A stretch of DNA of 64,000 bases, from positions 58,605,869-58,669,868 of the forward strand of contig NC_046683.1 in assembly GCF_009870125.1 (NCBI RefSeq), written 5' to 3'. Of this stretch, positions 50,728 to 60,462 are shown piece after piece. A model generated the notes under the pieces. The model was not told the origin of the DNA. It saw only the letters and a program-made list of their open reading frames with translations, and did no database searches. This DNA comes from Drosophila pseudoobscura (taxonomy: Eukaryota > Arthropoda > Insecta > Diptera > Drosophilidae). Position 1 is the first letter of the stretch. Each line of letters starts with the position of its first letter. The translations under genes and the position numbers were made by a program.

Positions 50728-51645
50728 ATGAAGAAAACGGTGGAAGAAAGTTCTTCAGAATCGGAGGAGCTCCTTGCCGAGAACTCTGAGGAGTCTGAAG
50801 ACGAAAGTGAACCGGATTTAGGAGCCAGCTCAACGGAGTCCGATGAAGACGACGACGACGACGCGGCGGAATCCTCCGACGATGAGGAGACAGGCACAAC
50901 AACCAAGACCCGAGCAGAGATCATCGAAGAAAAGATTCAAAACAAGTATGAGAAACTTAAAGGCACGCGTCTTTATGTCCGCTTTCCGAAGAAGATACCA
51001 ATAGATGAGCAGGAGTTCCAGGCCAATGTTAAGTCCCTCCACCCCCTGGTAACCAAATCGACAAAGCCGCGCCAGAAGCACGCTCGCTTCTGTCTGGTTG
51101 ATTTTAAATCGCAGGAAGACCGTGATCAGGCTTTTGAAGATATAAAAAAATCGATAGAAACGGATCCTGCGTTTAAGGGGATTTTCGTCTCCCTACCGAA
51201 GACCGATTCTGATGAGTTTGTGAACGAACTTGTGACCAAACAGCAGCTCTCCGTGGAGAACAAGAGGACCAAATCCCTGATGAAGCGTGAAGCGAAGAAG
51301 GGCCAACGCAAGGGTAACTTCACATCGTCTGTCATCATCACCAATCTGCCCAAGACGAGCTCTGTGGCGCAGGTGCGCCAGCTGTTCGAGAATGCCGTTG
51401 ACATACAAATCAAGCCGGGCAAGGGAAAATTCCGGGAGTTTAGTGCGGCCACAGTAACCCTGCCCACCACATTCGATGCACGCAAGGCCATCAAACAGGA
51501 CCTCAGTCTGGCCGGCACCAAGCTGCAGCTACGTTTCAACGCCAAACAGCAGAAACGCAAGCCGAAAGATAAGCTCAAGCGTAAAGCAGAAAGTGGGGAA
51601 GCCCCCCGAGTACCGAAAAAGTTGAAGAAACTTAATGCAAACTAG
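50728..51645 (+). CDS. Acidic RRM-type RNA-binding protein, probably nucleolar
   Basis: Single exon, 305 residues. The first 65 residues are very acidic and serine-rich with S-x-x-E/D casein kinase 2 sites (ESEELLAENSEESEDESE, then a run of aspartates). Two RRM-like domains follow: TRLYVRFPKKIPIDEQEFQA to about 155, and SSVIITNLPKTSSVAQVRQL (about 200-275). The tail is lysine-rich (KRKPKDKLKRKAE, KKLKKL), a likely nuclear or nucleolar signal. Acidic N-terminus plus RRMs plus basic tail resembles nucleolin-type or ribosome-biogenesis factors, but I cannot name it. AAATAAAT at about 51676 is the probable polyadenylation signal. Confidence 0.85.
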   Translation: MKKTVEESSSESEELLAENSEESEDESEPDLGASSTESDEDDDDDAAESSDDEETGTTTKTRAEIIEEKIQNKYEKLKGTRLYVRFPKKIPIDEQEFQANVKSLHPLVTKSTKPRQKHARFCLVDFKSQEDRDQAFEDIKKSIETDPAFKGIFVSLPKTDSDEFVNELVTKQQLSVENKRTKSLMKREAKKGQRKGNFTSSVIITNLPKTSSVAQVRQLFENAVDIQIKPGKGKFREFSAATVTLPTTFDARKAIKQDLSLAGTKLQLRFNAKQQKRKPKDKLKRKAESGEAPRVPKKLKKLNAN

Positions 51646-53019
51646 CATTTAATGTATATATTCTAAGAACCCGTATAAATAAATTTTTTTGACCCGAATC
51701 TGATGCGTATTTTAATTATTTTTCAAACGAGGACACAATTTAATTTAAAATATTTATTATCGTACACGATATACAGACATACATATGTATAGATATATTT
51801 TTATGTGTATGTATATATAGTAGTATATATTGTAGTAAGCCGGCTGAGTGAATTACTGGATATACATAGATTGGTTACTTTTTAGCTTATATATTTATGA
51901 GATTTGATTTCCATGTGCACAGAGACTTGACGACTGGTTTTTTGTAATTGTATTTGTAGTTTCAAAGGTGTTCCAACAATAAGCGGGTAGATAGAGATAA
52001 AGGTAGAGGTGAAGGTAATGGTAATTCATATGTGTAGTTTCAATCCTAATACAAAATATTCAACATTCGCATATACTCGGTATGTATGTATGTAACATAA
52101 TGTTTTGGTTCCAATAGACCTGCTCTGATATACATATTGATATTGCATATAAACGTATGTATATATCATTGACAGCGGTCACAGACACAGCTGCAATTGC
52201 CATCGTCACTGTTCCTGTCGCTGTGCCCCCTCTGTGCATCTTATCGTGCGACGCTTTATTGATTTTTAGCAATATTTCAAAATCTGAGAGTGGGAGTAAA
52301 ATATATATACCCGTTGATGGGGGGCTAAAAATAGGGGCAACGCAATGGTAAGGATTCTATTCGATTAAAATATAAAAATGCACATTAATGGCGGAGGAGA
52401 ATAGACACGCGTTTCATTTTTGTATATAGCTCGTTAAGATAGTAAATATTCTTAGTTGCTAGAATGAATTGTTTTAGTTATTCAAAAGTGTTGTAAATAT
52501 AATCAAAATTTATATTCCCTTTTCGTAGCGTAGCTCTATTTATGAATTCCAGAAACCAAAGCCGTCTCTAGGCGGCCGCCGCTTTCCTATCGATTTCCGT
52601 TCACTTCATCATCCTCTCGCGCTATCAAGCAGTCTCACATATTTGCTGTTATTTGTTCTTTCGTCTCTCTGTTTTCTCCGTCTCGGTCTCCCAGGGGAGC
52701 CCTGCTTTGCAGGCCAGCCCAGCCCAGCTCACAAGGCTCTTCAATAAGGCGTTGGAACATCCGCTCAGTTTGCTGATAAACTGAGTTTTGCAAAACTTTT
52801 GTGAATCATTCAAGAAAAATATTGTATTTATAATCTTCTGTATAGCTGATAAGGAAAGAATTCACATTAAGAACCAAAAAGCTGAATGTCAAGGGACAAG
52901 ACAAGGACCGTGAGTGTGTCGGTTGTGATAGATACGACTGTTTGGAGTAGGTGAAGTTGGGGCGTAGGGGCTTCTTTGGATAGCAATAATATTGTAATAA
53001 TATATACCCCGAGAGTAAA
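51646..53019. other. Non-coding DNA, partly the visgun 3' UTR
   Basis: 51.65-52.5 kb is AT-rich with ACATACATATGTATAG-type repeats and no gene. 52.55-52.80 kb is more GC-rich. The part nearest 53020 is probably visgun 3' untranslated sequence; AATACAATATTTTTC near 52822 on the minus strand is a weak signal. Confidence 0.4.
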
Positions 53020-53262
53020 TTACGTATGCAGCAGTCGATCTCTGGCCGAAGGCGAGCAATTTTGGGGAGTTGAATGCGTGGCTGATGCCGCACCGCCGAT
53101 GGCTCCGGTTGGTGGAGGAGGTGGCGGCTGTGCTGGTGGCGATCGCAATGGTATTGATGGCTGAACAAATCGCACACGTTCGGCATCCGTGGCGGTGTTG
53201 TTGCTGCTTGCCGCCGCTCCGGCTCCGGCCGCATTAAATGCCGACGTAAACGCTGTGGCGGC
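53020..53262 (-). other. vsg: In-frame open extension after the visgun stop codon (80 codons)
   Basis: The visgun frame continues without interruption after its TGA (53263-53265): 80 codons down to 53023, then TAA at 53020-53022. The start is AATAFTSAFNAAGAGAAASS; the middle contains ERVRFVQPSIPLRSPPAQPP and the end is SARDRLLHT. Composition is alanine/proline-rich and looks like coding sequence. It could be a stop-codon readthrough peptide or merely an open stretch of 3' UTR. The stop is followed by G (TGA G), a less leaky context than TGA C. Confidence 0.4.
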
Positions 53263-54112
53263 TCAAAGAGTGTGGTAATTACGCTCGTTGCGAGCCTTGT
53301 AGAACTTGTAGGCCACCAAGCCGATGGCCAGCAATCCCAGGGTCAGCACAATGCCACCGATAAATGAGGATCCATTGAAACCATGGCATGGCGATGGCGT
53401 TGGCGTTGGAGCGGGTGTGGTCGATGTATTTGGGGCCGCAGTTGTTGTCGTGTTGGGTGACGGAGTTGTAGACGAAGTGGTTGTTGTTGATGGCGTTGTT
53501 GTAGTGGTTGTGCTCGAAGTGGTGGTGGTGTTAGGCGCTGCTGTTGTTGTAGGCGGAGTGGTGGGCGGAGTGGTGGGCGTAGTAGGTTTCTCCGTAGTGG
53601 ACGTGGTGGTTGTTGGTACAGTAGTCTTCTTGGTTGTCGTAGTCGTTGTTGTAGGAGCTGTGGTCGTATTCTTATCATCTGGCACAGGAACGGTAGTAAC
53701 ATCACCCGGCGTGGCTGTGGTTGTGGCCACCGGTCCAGTAGGTGTAGCTGCGAAACGAATATGTATACAAATTTCATCATATTTAGGTAGAAAGTTTTCC
53801 CCCGAATATCAATGCGATTTCTGCGTTCTTCCCCCCTACCGCCTTCGCCCACAAACTTGACATTTGAATTGCAAATAAATACGCATATTCCCCTCCATAT
53901 GTGCATATGTATGTGCATACATGCATGGAAGTTTACCACACGCATACACCCACACCAATATGCAAACACGGATACATATGTACACGCACGCACATGAAAA
54001 TATACATAATTAAATGAGATTTCCTTGTTCAATTCTTACCATCATCGCACAAATTGCAGGAGAACAGGCCAACAAATAGGCACAAGATAAGGAATTTTGC
54101 CTGCCGATTCAT
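53263..54112 (-). CDS. vsg: Visgun, endolyn/CD164-type sialomucin
   Basis: Two exons, 54040-54112 and 53263-53747, giving 185 residues. A signal peptide (KFLILCLFVGLFSCNL) is followed by about 110 residues of threonine-rich mucin sequence (TTTTTTTKKTTVPTTTTS and similar), then CHGFNGSSFIGGIVLTLGLL, a single membrane span, and the cytoplasmic end KARNERNYHTL. The end is nearly the same as human CD164, where YHTL is the YxxPhi endosome/lysosome sorting signal. The mucin part should be heavily O-glycosylated. Copy E of the dispersed repeat is 250 bp upstream and in the same orientation. Confidence 0.93.
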
Positions 54113-54361
54113 TTTGCTGTTGTGTGGCTTTGTCGAGAAAACTGCACGTCCGACTTGTTTGTTTCGTTCCCCCAGAAGTATCGCCGAGAGCTATGAGATT
54201 GCTGTTTGACGGGGTCTGGAATTGCAATTGCCTGTGAAAAGTCGTGTCCCCAGTGGGATAGGGTATACAGCACTTAAATATGACTATTGCACAATTTCTG
54301 GAGAACTGATTTATTTCCTCACCAAAAAATTGAGACCAAAGCGCAATTAAAGAATGAATTT

Positions 54362-54620
54362 CAGTGTGACCGCGGATTTATCGTTAAAATATACCGTCCG
54401 ACCCGCAGAAATATACCAAAATATACAGTCTAATTTTAAAAATATACAGTAAATATAATGACGAATTTTTCAAGTCCCATCATATTCCTCGTTTTTGATA
54501 TTCGGTTTAATATTACTTGCTAACAAAGACCCTCAGTTCGATACCTATAATTTTATGAGATCATTAAATCAATTTCCTACAGGAATTGCTAAACTTTTTC
54601 GTCTTTGTTGCCTTGTTTAT
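54362..54620 (-). repeat. Dispersed promoter-associated repeat, copy E (upstream of visgun)
   Basis: On the minus strand: GCTAGCAAGTA-side block with ATATTAAACCGAATATCAAA (shared with copy C), GAATATGATGGGACTTGA, TATATTTTTAAAATTAGACT, GTATATTTTGGTATATTTC, ACGGTATATTTTAACG, then CGGTCACACTG at 54362-54371. The last is an exact match to the core-promoter motif 1 (yGGTCACACTr) bound by M1BP. Confidence 0.82.
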
Positions 54621-54888
54621 AAGTTTAAGGTTTAAGAAAAACCGGTCATTTCCAATAAATGTATTTCCATACATGGTAACTACACGCTGACTACACATTT
54701 GCTACATATTAACTAAATTTTTTTGTAATTACCAAAGGCGACACCTAGAGGGGAAATGTGTACGTTTAAAAAATTGTTGACCGTTTTTTTCTCATATAAG
54801 CCCCATGAAGCGCCAGTGTGAAAAATCTCCATTATCCACTCTTTGACATGCCTATTTTTCGGACATTTTTGAAAAAATTGAGATTTTG

Positions 54889-55487
54889 ATGGCAAATGAT
54901 CAGGAATTCGATGCTGATCACGAATTAGTATTCGATGTGGCCTGGGACATGGCTCAAAGTGGCCTTTCTACACGGATTCTACATTGGTGCATTGGACAAG
55001 AGGGTGAGTCCATAATGCATCTTACAATATACTGAAAAATACTAGGACAAGTATTTATATTGCGAGGTGTGTGAGCTAGACGTGGTGACAAGAAAATATA
55101 TACCAAAATATACCGTCTCATTTTAAAAATATACTGACGAATTATTCAAGTTATGGAACTTGATTCTCGTTTTTGATATTCCGTGGAATATTGCCAGCTA
55201 GATAGAACCCTCAGTCCTGCCCTCATAATTTTATCCAACTGACGAATCTATTTTCTACTTGACTGGATTATTTTAAACACTTGCTTTTATAGAATTTTGC
55301 GTAAAAAGAGGTTTTAGCGAAAAAGGTCAAACAAATAAAACGTAAGTGAGTAATCGTTCCAATTCCTAAATTTTAATATTCCGTTGAATATTGCTGAATA
55401 TATTACATTTCAGTCAAAATACAATACATGCAACCACGATTACCCCATTGCAAGCCAGGGAGTATTTTAATATTCCACCGAAAATAA
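54889..55487 (+). other. Possible two-exon small gene or gene fragment
   Basis: An exon-like frame 54889-55003 begins MANDQEFDADHELVFDVAWD and ends in a good donor (GAGG|GTGAGT). A candidate acceptor (TTACATTTCAG) at 55411-55413 would join in phase to a short exon 55414-55487 ending in TAA, giving about 62 residues. The intervening segment contains copy G of the dispersed repeat in the opposite orientation. I recognise no family. The first exon reads like real protein; the second is weak. It may be a remnant. Confidence 0.3.
55017..55345 (-). repeat. Dispersed repeat, copy G (no gene attached)
   Basis: The most complete minus-strand copy. It shares TTGCGAGGTGTGTGAGCTAG, ACGTGGTGACAAGAAAATA and TATACCGTCTCATTTTAAAA with copy D, and the farther part (ATATTCCGTGGAATATTGCC, TTGACTGGATTATTTTAAAC, GTTTTAGCGAAAAAGG) with copies A, C and F. 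No recognised gene follows on the minus strand, so it is the exception in the family. Confidence 0.8.
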
Positions 55488-55688
55488 TAAAAATTGTATA
55501 ATTTTAGCGCAGTTCAGGTGAAAGATATCGCGGTTTTTTTTTTTAAGTTCAGAGGAAAGATATCATATCATGGTTCTACAAGAGGAATTTACAGTCGTTA
55601 ATATTTTCCGCCATATACCTCAAGTAGTTGAACTATTTAATAGAGGGGGCTGAAGTGGGCTAACGAGACGCTATATTGTTGTTAAGGA

Positions 55689-55930
55689 ACCAAAATTGAG
55701 GCAAAAAAAATCAAAGCGAAGTATTTAAAATATGCCACTCAAGTAGAAAATTGATTCATGATTTGGATAAAGTTATGTGGGCAGGGCTGAGGGTTTTAGT
55801 TTGTCAACATTATTTCACGGAATATAAAAATCGAGGAATATGTATGATAGAACTTGAATTCGTAAGTATATTTACAGTATATTTTTAAAATGAGACGGTA
55901 TACCTTGGTATATTTCAGAGAGTCGTTCAC
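55689..55930 (+). repeat. Dispersed promoter-associated repeat, copy F (upstream of SH3PX1)
   Basis: Starts with TTGAGGCAAAAAAAATCAAA as in copy A, then AAGTAGAAAATTGATTCATG, GTTATGTGGGCA, GGAATATAAAAATCGAGGAA, AGAACTTGAATTCGTAAGTA, TTTTTAAAATGAGACGGTAT, CTTGGTATATTTC and GAGTCGTTCACACTCAC. It ends about 110 bp before the SH3PX1 start codon and points toward it. Confidence 0.82.
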
Positions 55931-56039
55931 ACTCACAGTTTACTCAGCCCCAGCAGCGAAATTAAATTTTCCATCTCTTTATGGACCCCGTGGATTTAAG
56001 ATAAAAGCTCGCTTCAAGGAAACAGTGCAATAAGAAAAG

Positions 56040-58333
56040 ATGACCTCGTACGTGCGCGCCATGTACGACTTCAGCGGCGAGCCTGGCTCGTCGGAGCTCT
56101 CCATTAACACGGGCGAAGTGTTGTCTGTGACGCGCATTGATGTGGGTGAAGGCTGGTGGGAGGGCAAAAACAGTCGCGGCCAGGTCGGGCTCTTTCCAGC
56201 GGCCTACGTGGAGGTGATGTCGGCAGCGGAGGCCCAACGGCTGAATGGAGCCACTGCAACTCCAGTGCCCCCCGTGGCGGATCCCTTCGCAGCGCCAGCT
56301 CCGCCGCGCTACGACCAGACGGCCGACGACGATGGCAGCAATTGGGACGACGAGGATGACTGGAGCGATGACAACGATACCTACTCAGAGATTGGACCAA
56401 GCGGCCGCACCGCTGGCCAAGCAGCTCGCGCCGGCGGCCTCTCGCACTCCACCAGCGATTACGACAACAAGCATCTACCTGTTGCGCCCAGTGACGACAC
56501 CCTGTCGCTGGCGTCCACAGCTGCCAGCACGGCCACCATGAAGAAGGGCATGTTCGCCAAGAGCTCCGACTCGTACATTCTGGGTCTATCCATCAACAAA
56601 GAGAAGATTCCTGACTGCGAGGTGGCGTACATCACACAGCTGGAGGACTCCATCTATCAGTGGACGCACAGCGGTACACCCTACTCAGTGATTGTGGCCA
56701 GCCCCAAGAAAGAGTCAAAATTCAAGGGAATGAAAACATTCATTGCCTACCAGCTGACGCCTAGCTTCAATAACATATCCGTAAGTGGTCTCGTATCCAG
56801 AACTGTGGCTCTCCGCTCTGCTATCGCCATGATTAACAACAATACGATAAAGCGCCTATTGCGTGTGGGGCTGATATTGTGTGTATTGGTGATGGGTCTG
56901 TTGGGGAACGGGACGGGACTGATAATTTACTTCTTCACTCTTCCATACCGTGTCTGCTTGGGTGCAACTGCTTGGGTTGGGTCATGTGATACTGCCATTG
57001 GAAAATTTAGGATAACTCTGCAATGGTAGCACCTTTCCTTATTACCAATCAACAGCAACTGATAGATTGAGTGTTAGTTAGGGTATTTCATCTTCGGTGT
57101 GCCATTCCCATGCAATGCCACAGCTGAGGCAATTTCTTTTTGTGGGGCATTTTCTGACTGGACTGACCAACTGGTAGCCAACGCCAGCGCCAATTCCATG
57201 ATTGCTTTATGACTCAGCGCAGCGCAGCGTACACTCCGCTCCGCTCCGTTCCCCTCCCTCTCCGCGTCACCGTTGCTGTGTTACATTTTATTGTTTGTAT
57301 CTAATCTGGGTTTCCCTTTCTTTATTTAGGTGTCGCGTCGCTACAAGCACTTTGATTGGCTGCACGAACGACTGGTGGATAAGTTCTGTTTGATCCCAGT
57401 GCCCCCGCTACCGGACAAGCAGATATCCGGACGCTATGAAGAGCAGTTTGTGGAGCATCGACGCGTCCAGCTACAGGAGTTTGTTGACTGGGTGTGTCGC
57501 CATCCGGTTATCTCGAAATGCGAGGTGTGGTACCATTTTCTCACTTGCCGGGACGAGAAGATCTGGAAGTCGGGCAAGCGTAAGGCGGAGAGGGATCCCT
57601 ATGCGGGCGTCAACTACTGCCTGGCCATATCGCCGCCGGACAAGAATCTGCTGCACTCGAAAGTTGACGCCCAGCTGGAGAGTGGAGCACAGTTCATACA
57701 CAGCATGGATGCGGCCGTGCGCAACCTCAACGGCATTTCCAACGACATGGCCAAGCGATCTATGTCACAGAGTAAAAAGGAATTCCAGCGCATTGGCGAT
57801 GGTCTCTCCGAGCTGGCCAAGGCCCTAGCCATCGATGAGCGACGAGCACCCACACGCAATGCTGTCCCGCTCTCCGAGAGTGTGGGACGCATTGGCGGCA
57901 TCTTCATTGGAGTTGGCCAGGCGTTCGGGGATCAGCCCAAGCATGATTGGATTCCACTCTCCGATCGTCTGCACATCTACAGGTTGGTTCTGCTTTCTTA
58001 ATGCTTGTATATGCCTAATATTGTAATTGTTTCCCATAAAGGGGCGTTCTGAGCTGTTTTCCGGACATATTCTCCACGCATAAGGGAGCCATACAGAAGC
58101 GCAAGGACTGCGAAAGATCGACGGCCGAGGGAAAGATGAGCAATGCCCAGCTGCAGGACGTAAACAGGCGTACTGATGTCGTCTCCTACACGGTGCTGGC
58201 TGAACTGACGCACTTCAAAGCCGAACGCGACACCCACTTGAAGCAAACGCTAAAGAACTTCATTGCTGAGCAGATCAAGTTCTATCAGGGTGTGGTGGCG
58301 CGTTTGCAGGAAGCCAACCGACAGATTGAATAA
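56040..58333 (+). CDS. SH3PX1: Sorting nexin 9-type SH3-PX-BAR protein
   Basis: Three exons: 56040-56780, 57330-57982 and 58042-58333, giving 561 residues. The SH3 domain is at 1-62 ([40 protein letters not shown]). An acidic low-complexity linker follows, with DNDTYSE and WDDEDDW-type motifs that bind AP2 or clathrin in SNX9. The PX domain is at about 200-320 ([20 protein letters not shown], then [15 protein letters not shown], the phosphoinositide-binding RRYKHF), and a BAR domain runs from about 350 to the end. SNX9 bends membranes and couples dynamin and WASP/Arp2/3 in endocytosis. The first intron (549 bp) is the only long one. Confidence 0.95.
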
Positions 58334-59757
58334 TGGCACACCACGAAGCGTGGTCCAACAGAGGAAACAAACAAATGCACGTAGAGCACAAATTCCGAAA
58401 ACATTCGCACGCGCGCATTTCAAATGCTTTAAGGTTAAATCTAAACTAAACGCGGTTTTAACATAAACGATAATGAGATATTCAGATAGGTGTTGTTTGT
58501 AAATGAAAAGTTGCGTATTTATACACACACAAAAGTTAAAGTTTATACTACGAGTATCCTAATCCCTATTATACACCTCCTCCGAGTAATTGAAATACAA
58601 ATGCAAATATATATATATTTATACAAAACGCAACCAAACTCGAATTGATCTGATTGAAATGCTGAAAGGGAAAGTGAATGCCGAGATGTCAAGATCCCAA
58701 GATGCCAAGACGCCGATGCCCATGAAAAAGTCTCTCGTTTATTTATTTTTTGCTATTCTGTTGCCTTTATCAGCGAAATTCTCTAAAAGGGTTCTCTTTA
58801 TTTTCCGCATTTCTCTCATTTCTCATGCTTTTTTCTCAGCTTGTTCTCTCATTAATAATTTTCGTGATTTATGCGTTTGGTTTGTATTGTATTGTTTTCC
58901 GTTTTTCGCCTAAAAACATAAATGTTAGATTGCACATTTTTGGGTTGATTTTTCCATTCCATTCCATTCCATCGTTGTTTCATAAATAATAAGCATAATA
59001 ATAACTAGTATAAACACAAGAAAAAAAAAAAAGTAATAGAAGTAGTAGAACATTTCGGAATGAATACAAAAATTGCTGTTTTGCCTTTTAGCGCTGCGAT
59101 GGGACAGGATATTGGATATAACGTTGGGGATTGGGATTGGGTTAAGGGGTGGGGATGGGGATGGGGACGGGGACGGAGACTCCCCTAAGTGTAATACATC
59201 TAGATAAAAACGCTATGTACAGACCATACACGAGTTCATAATAATAATAATAATAATATAACGCAGCTTGAGATAATAATAATAATAGATTTTGGTTAAC
59301 AATAATACAATAATTAGGTTTTTTTTTTCAATTTTCTTCTGCTTTTGTCTCTCTCTACTACAATATTTTTTTTTTTTAGTTTTTATGTTGATTTTTTTTA
59401 TCCATTTTTTCTCTTCTCTTTTTTAACAAACTACCAATAACAAATTTTTACTAATTCAATTTAAGTTTTTTTGTTTTGTTGCATTTGTCTGCCTTTTTTT
59501 GTGTTCTGTTATAAATTATTGTTGTTGCTTTCCGGTTACCTTGTTTCTGTTGTTGTTGCTGTTGCATGTTCCTGTGTATGAAATTAAAGGAAAAATCATC
59601 ATATCATGGTTTTATCCTTTAGCAATTCCTGGCGGTACTGCCTTCTCTATATATATAGTTAATGTATATAGAATCTGCCTATATATTTATGTGTAATATG
59701 CAAGAGTTCCGATCGAGAACCTATGTATGTAGGCTCCATCTGTCCGTATAAAGCCGT
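58334..59757. other. Facing 3' UTRs of SH3PX1 and the right-edge gene
   Basis: 1.4 kb, T-rich and A-rich, with a GGGGATGGGG-type repeat near 59147-59175, an AATAATAAT repeat (about 59239-59260 and 59273-59288) and several long T runs (59320, 59368). No gene is supported. It should contain the two 3' UTRs. Confidence 0.45.
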
Positions 59758-60462
59758 CTAACCGTAGTCCCCGCCAAACCGTCCGTGCTTATTGCTGCCG
59801 TTGCCGCCCTGTGCCACCGATGCTGCTGCTGCTGCTGCAGCCGACGCCTGGGCAGCTTTCTCCGCCAGCAGTGCCGCCTTTTGCTGCATGTACGGATTGA
59901 AGTGCTGCATGTACATAGAAGCCGCTGCCGCCGCCGCATAATTGTTGGCATAGCTATTGCTCCGCTGGCTGTTGCTGCTGCTGCCATTGCTGGTCCATTG
60001 TTGTTGCTGTTGCTGCTGCTGTTGCTGCTGGTGGAGAAGATGCTGCTTCTGTTGTTGAAGTTGCTGCTGATGCTGTTGCACGTGCTGTTGCTGCTGTTGC
60101 TGTTGCGCATGCTGCTGCCAGTAGCCTTGCTCAGACATGTAGTTGGCGGCTGCCTCTGCGCCGCTCTCCTTCTGATAGAGATACGAATTGAGCAGGGACT
60201 CGCGGGCGGCGGCGGCTGCCGCCATCTGATTGTTCTGGAAAATATTCTCCATGGCCGCCGCCGATGCCGTGGGATAACAAAATTTGTTGCTACTATTGTT
60301 GCTGTTGCTGTGGTTTTGATTATTGGCTGGTGGATGTTGATGTTGCTGCTGTTGCTGCTGCAGCTTCGCATGGTAGTTGCTGTAGTCCGGCTGTTGCTCT
60401 TCGTAGCTGGCTGTCCGTGCGACCGATGCAGGTGCTGGCTCCTTGGGAGCCCGGCTTGACTG
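59758..60462 (-). other. In-frame 234-codon extension beyond a TGA in the right-edge gene
   Basis: After TGA at 60463-60465 (context GAA TGA CAG) the same frame stays open for 234 codons to TAG at 59758. It begins QSSRAPKEPAPASVARTASY, continues YSNYHAKLQQQQQQ and MENIFQNNQMAAAAAARESL, has long glutamine tracts, then MYMQHFNPYMQQKAALLAEK and an alanine tract, ending NKHGRFGGDYG. It is clearly coding in character. TGA followed by C is the leakiest stop context in flies, so readthrough is the simplest explanation. The alternatives are two compensating one-base indels around the TGA (the +1 frame reads LAVDYSDGYRRMTVKPGS there) or a separate isoform. Confidence 0.65.

Noticed and set aside
53324-53860. 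178-codon valine/glycine-rich frame on the plus strand
   Set aside because: It is the complement of the threonine ACN repeats of visgun and has no splice or domain support.
54889-55003. Glycogen synthase-like N-terminus in the orphan exon
   Set aside because: Only the short VFDVAW stretch resembles it; the glycine-rich nucleotide-sugar motif that should follow is absent, so the resemblance is treated as chance.
59785-60459. Leucine/cysteine-rich open frames on the plus strand over the right-edge gene
   Set aside because: They are antisense readings of CAG/GCN repeats coding for glutamine and alanine on the minus strand.
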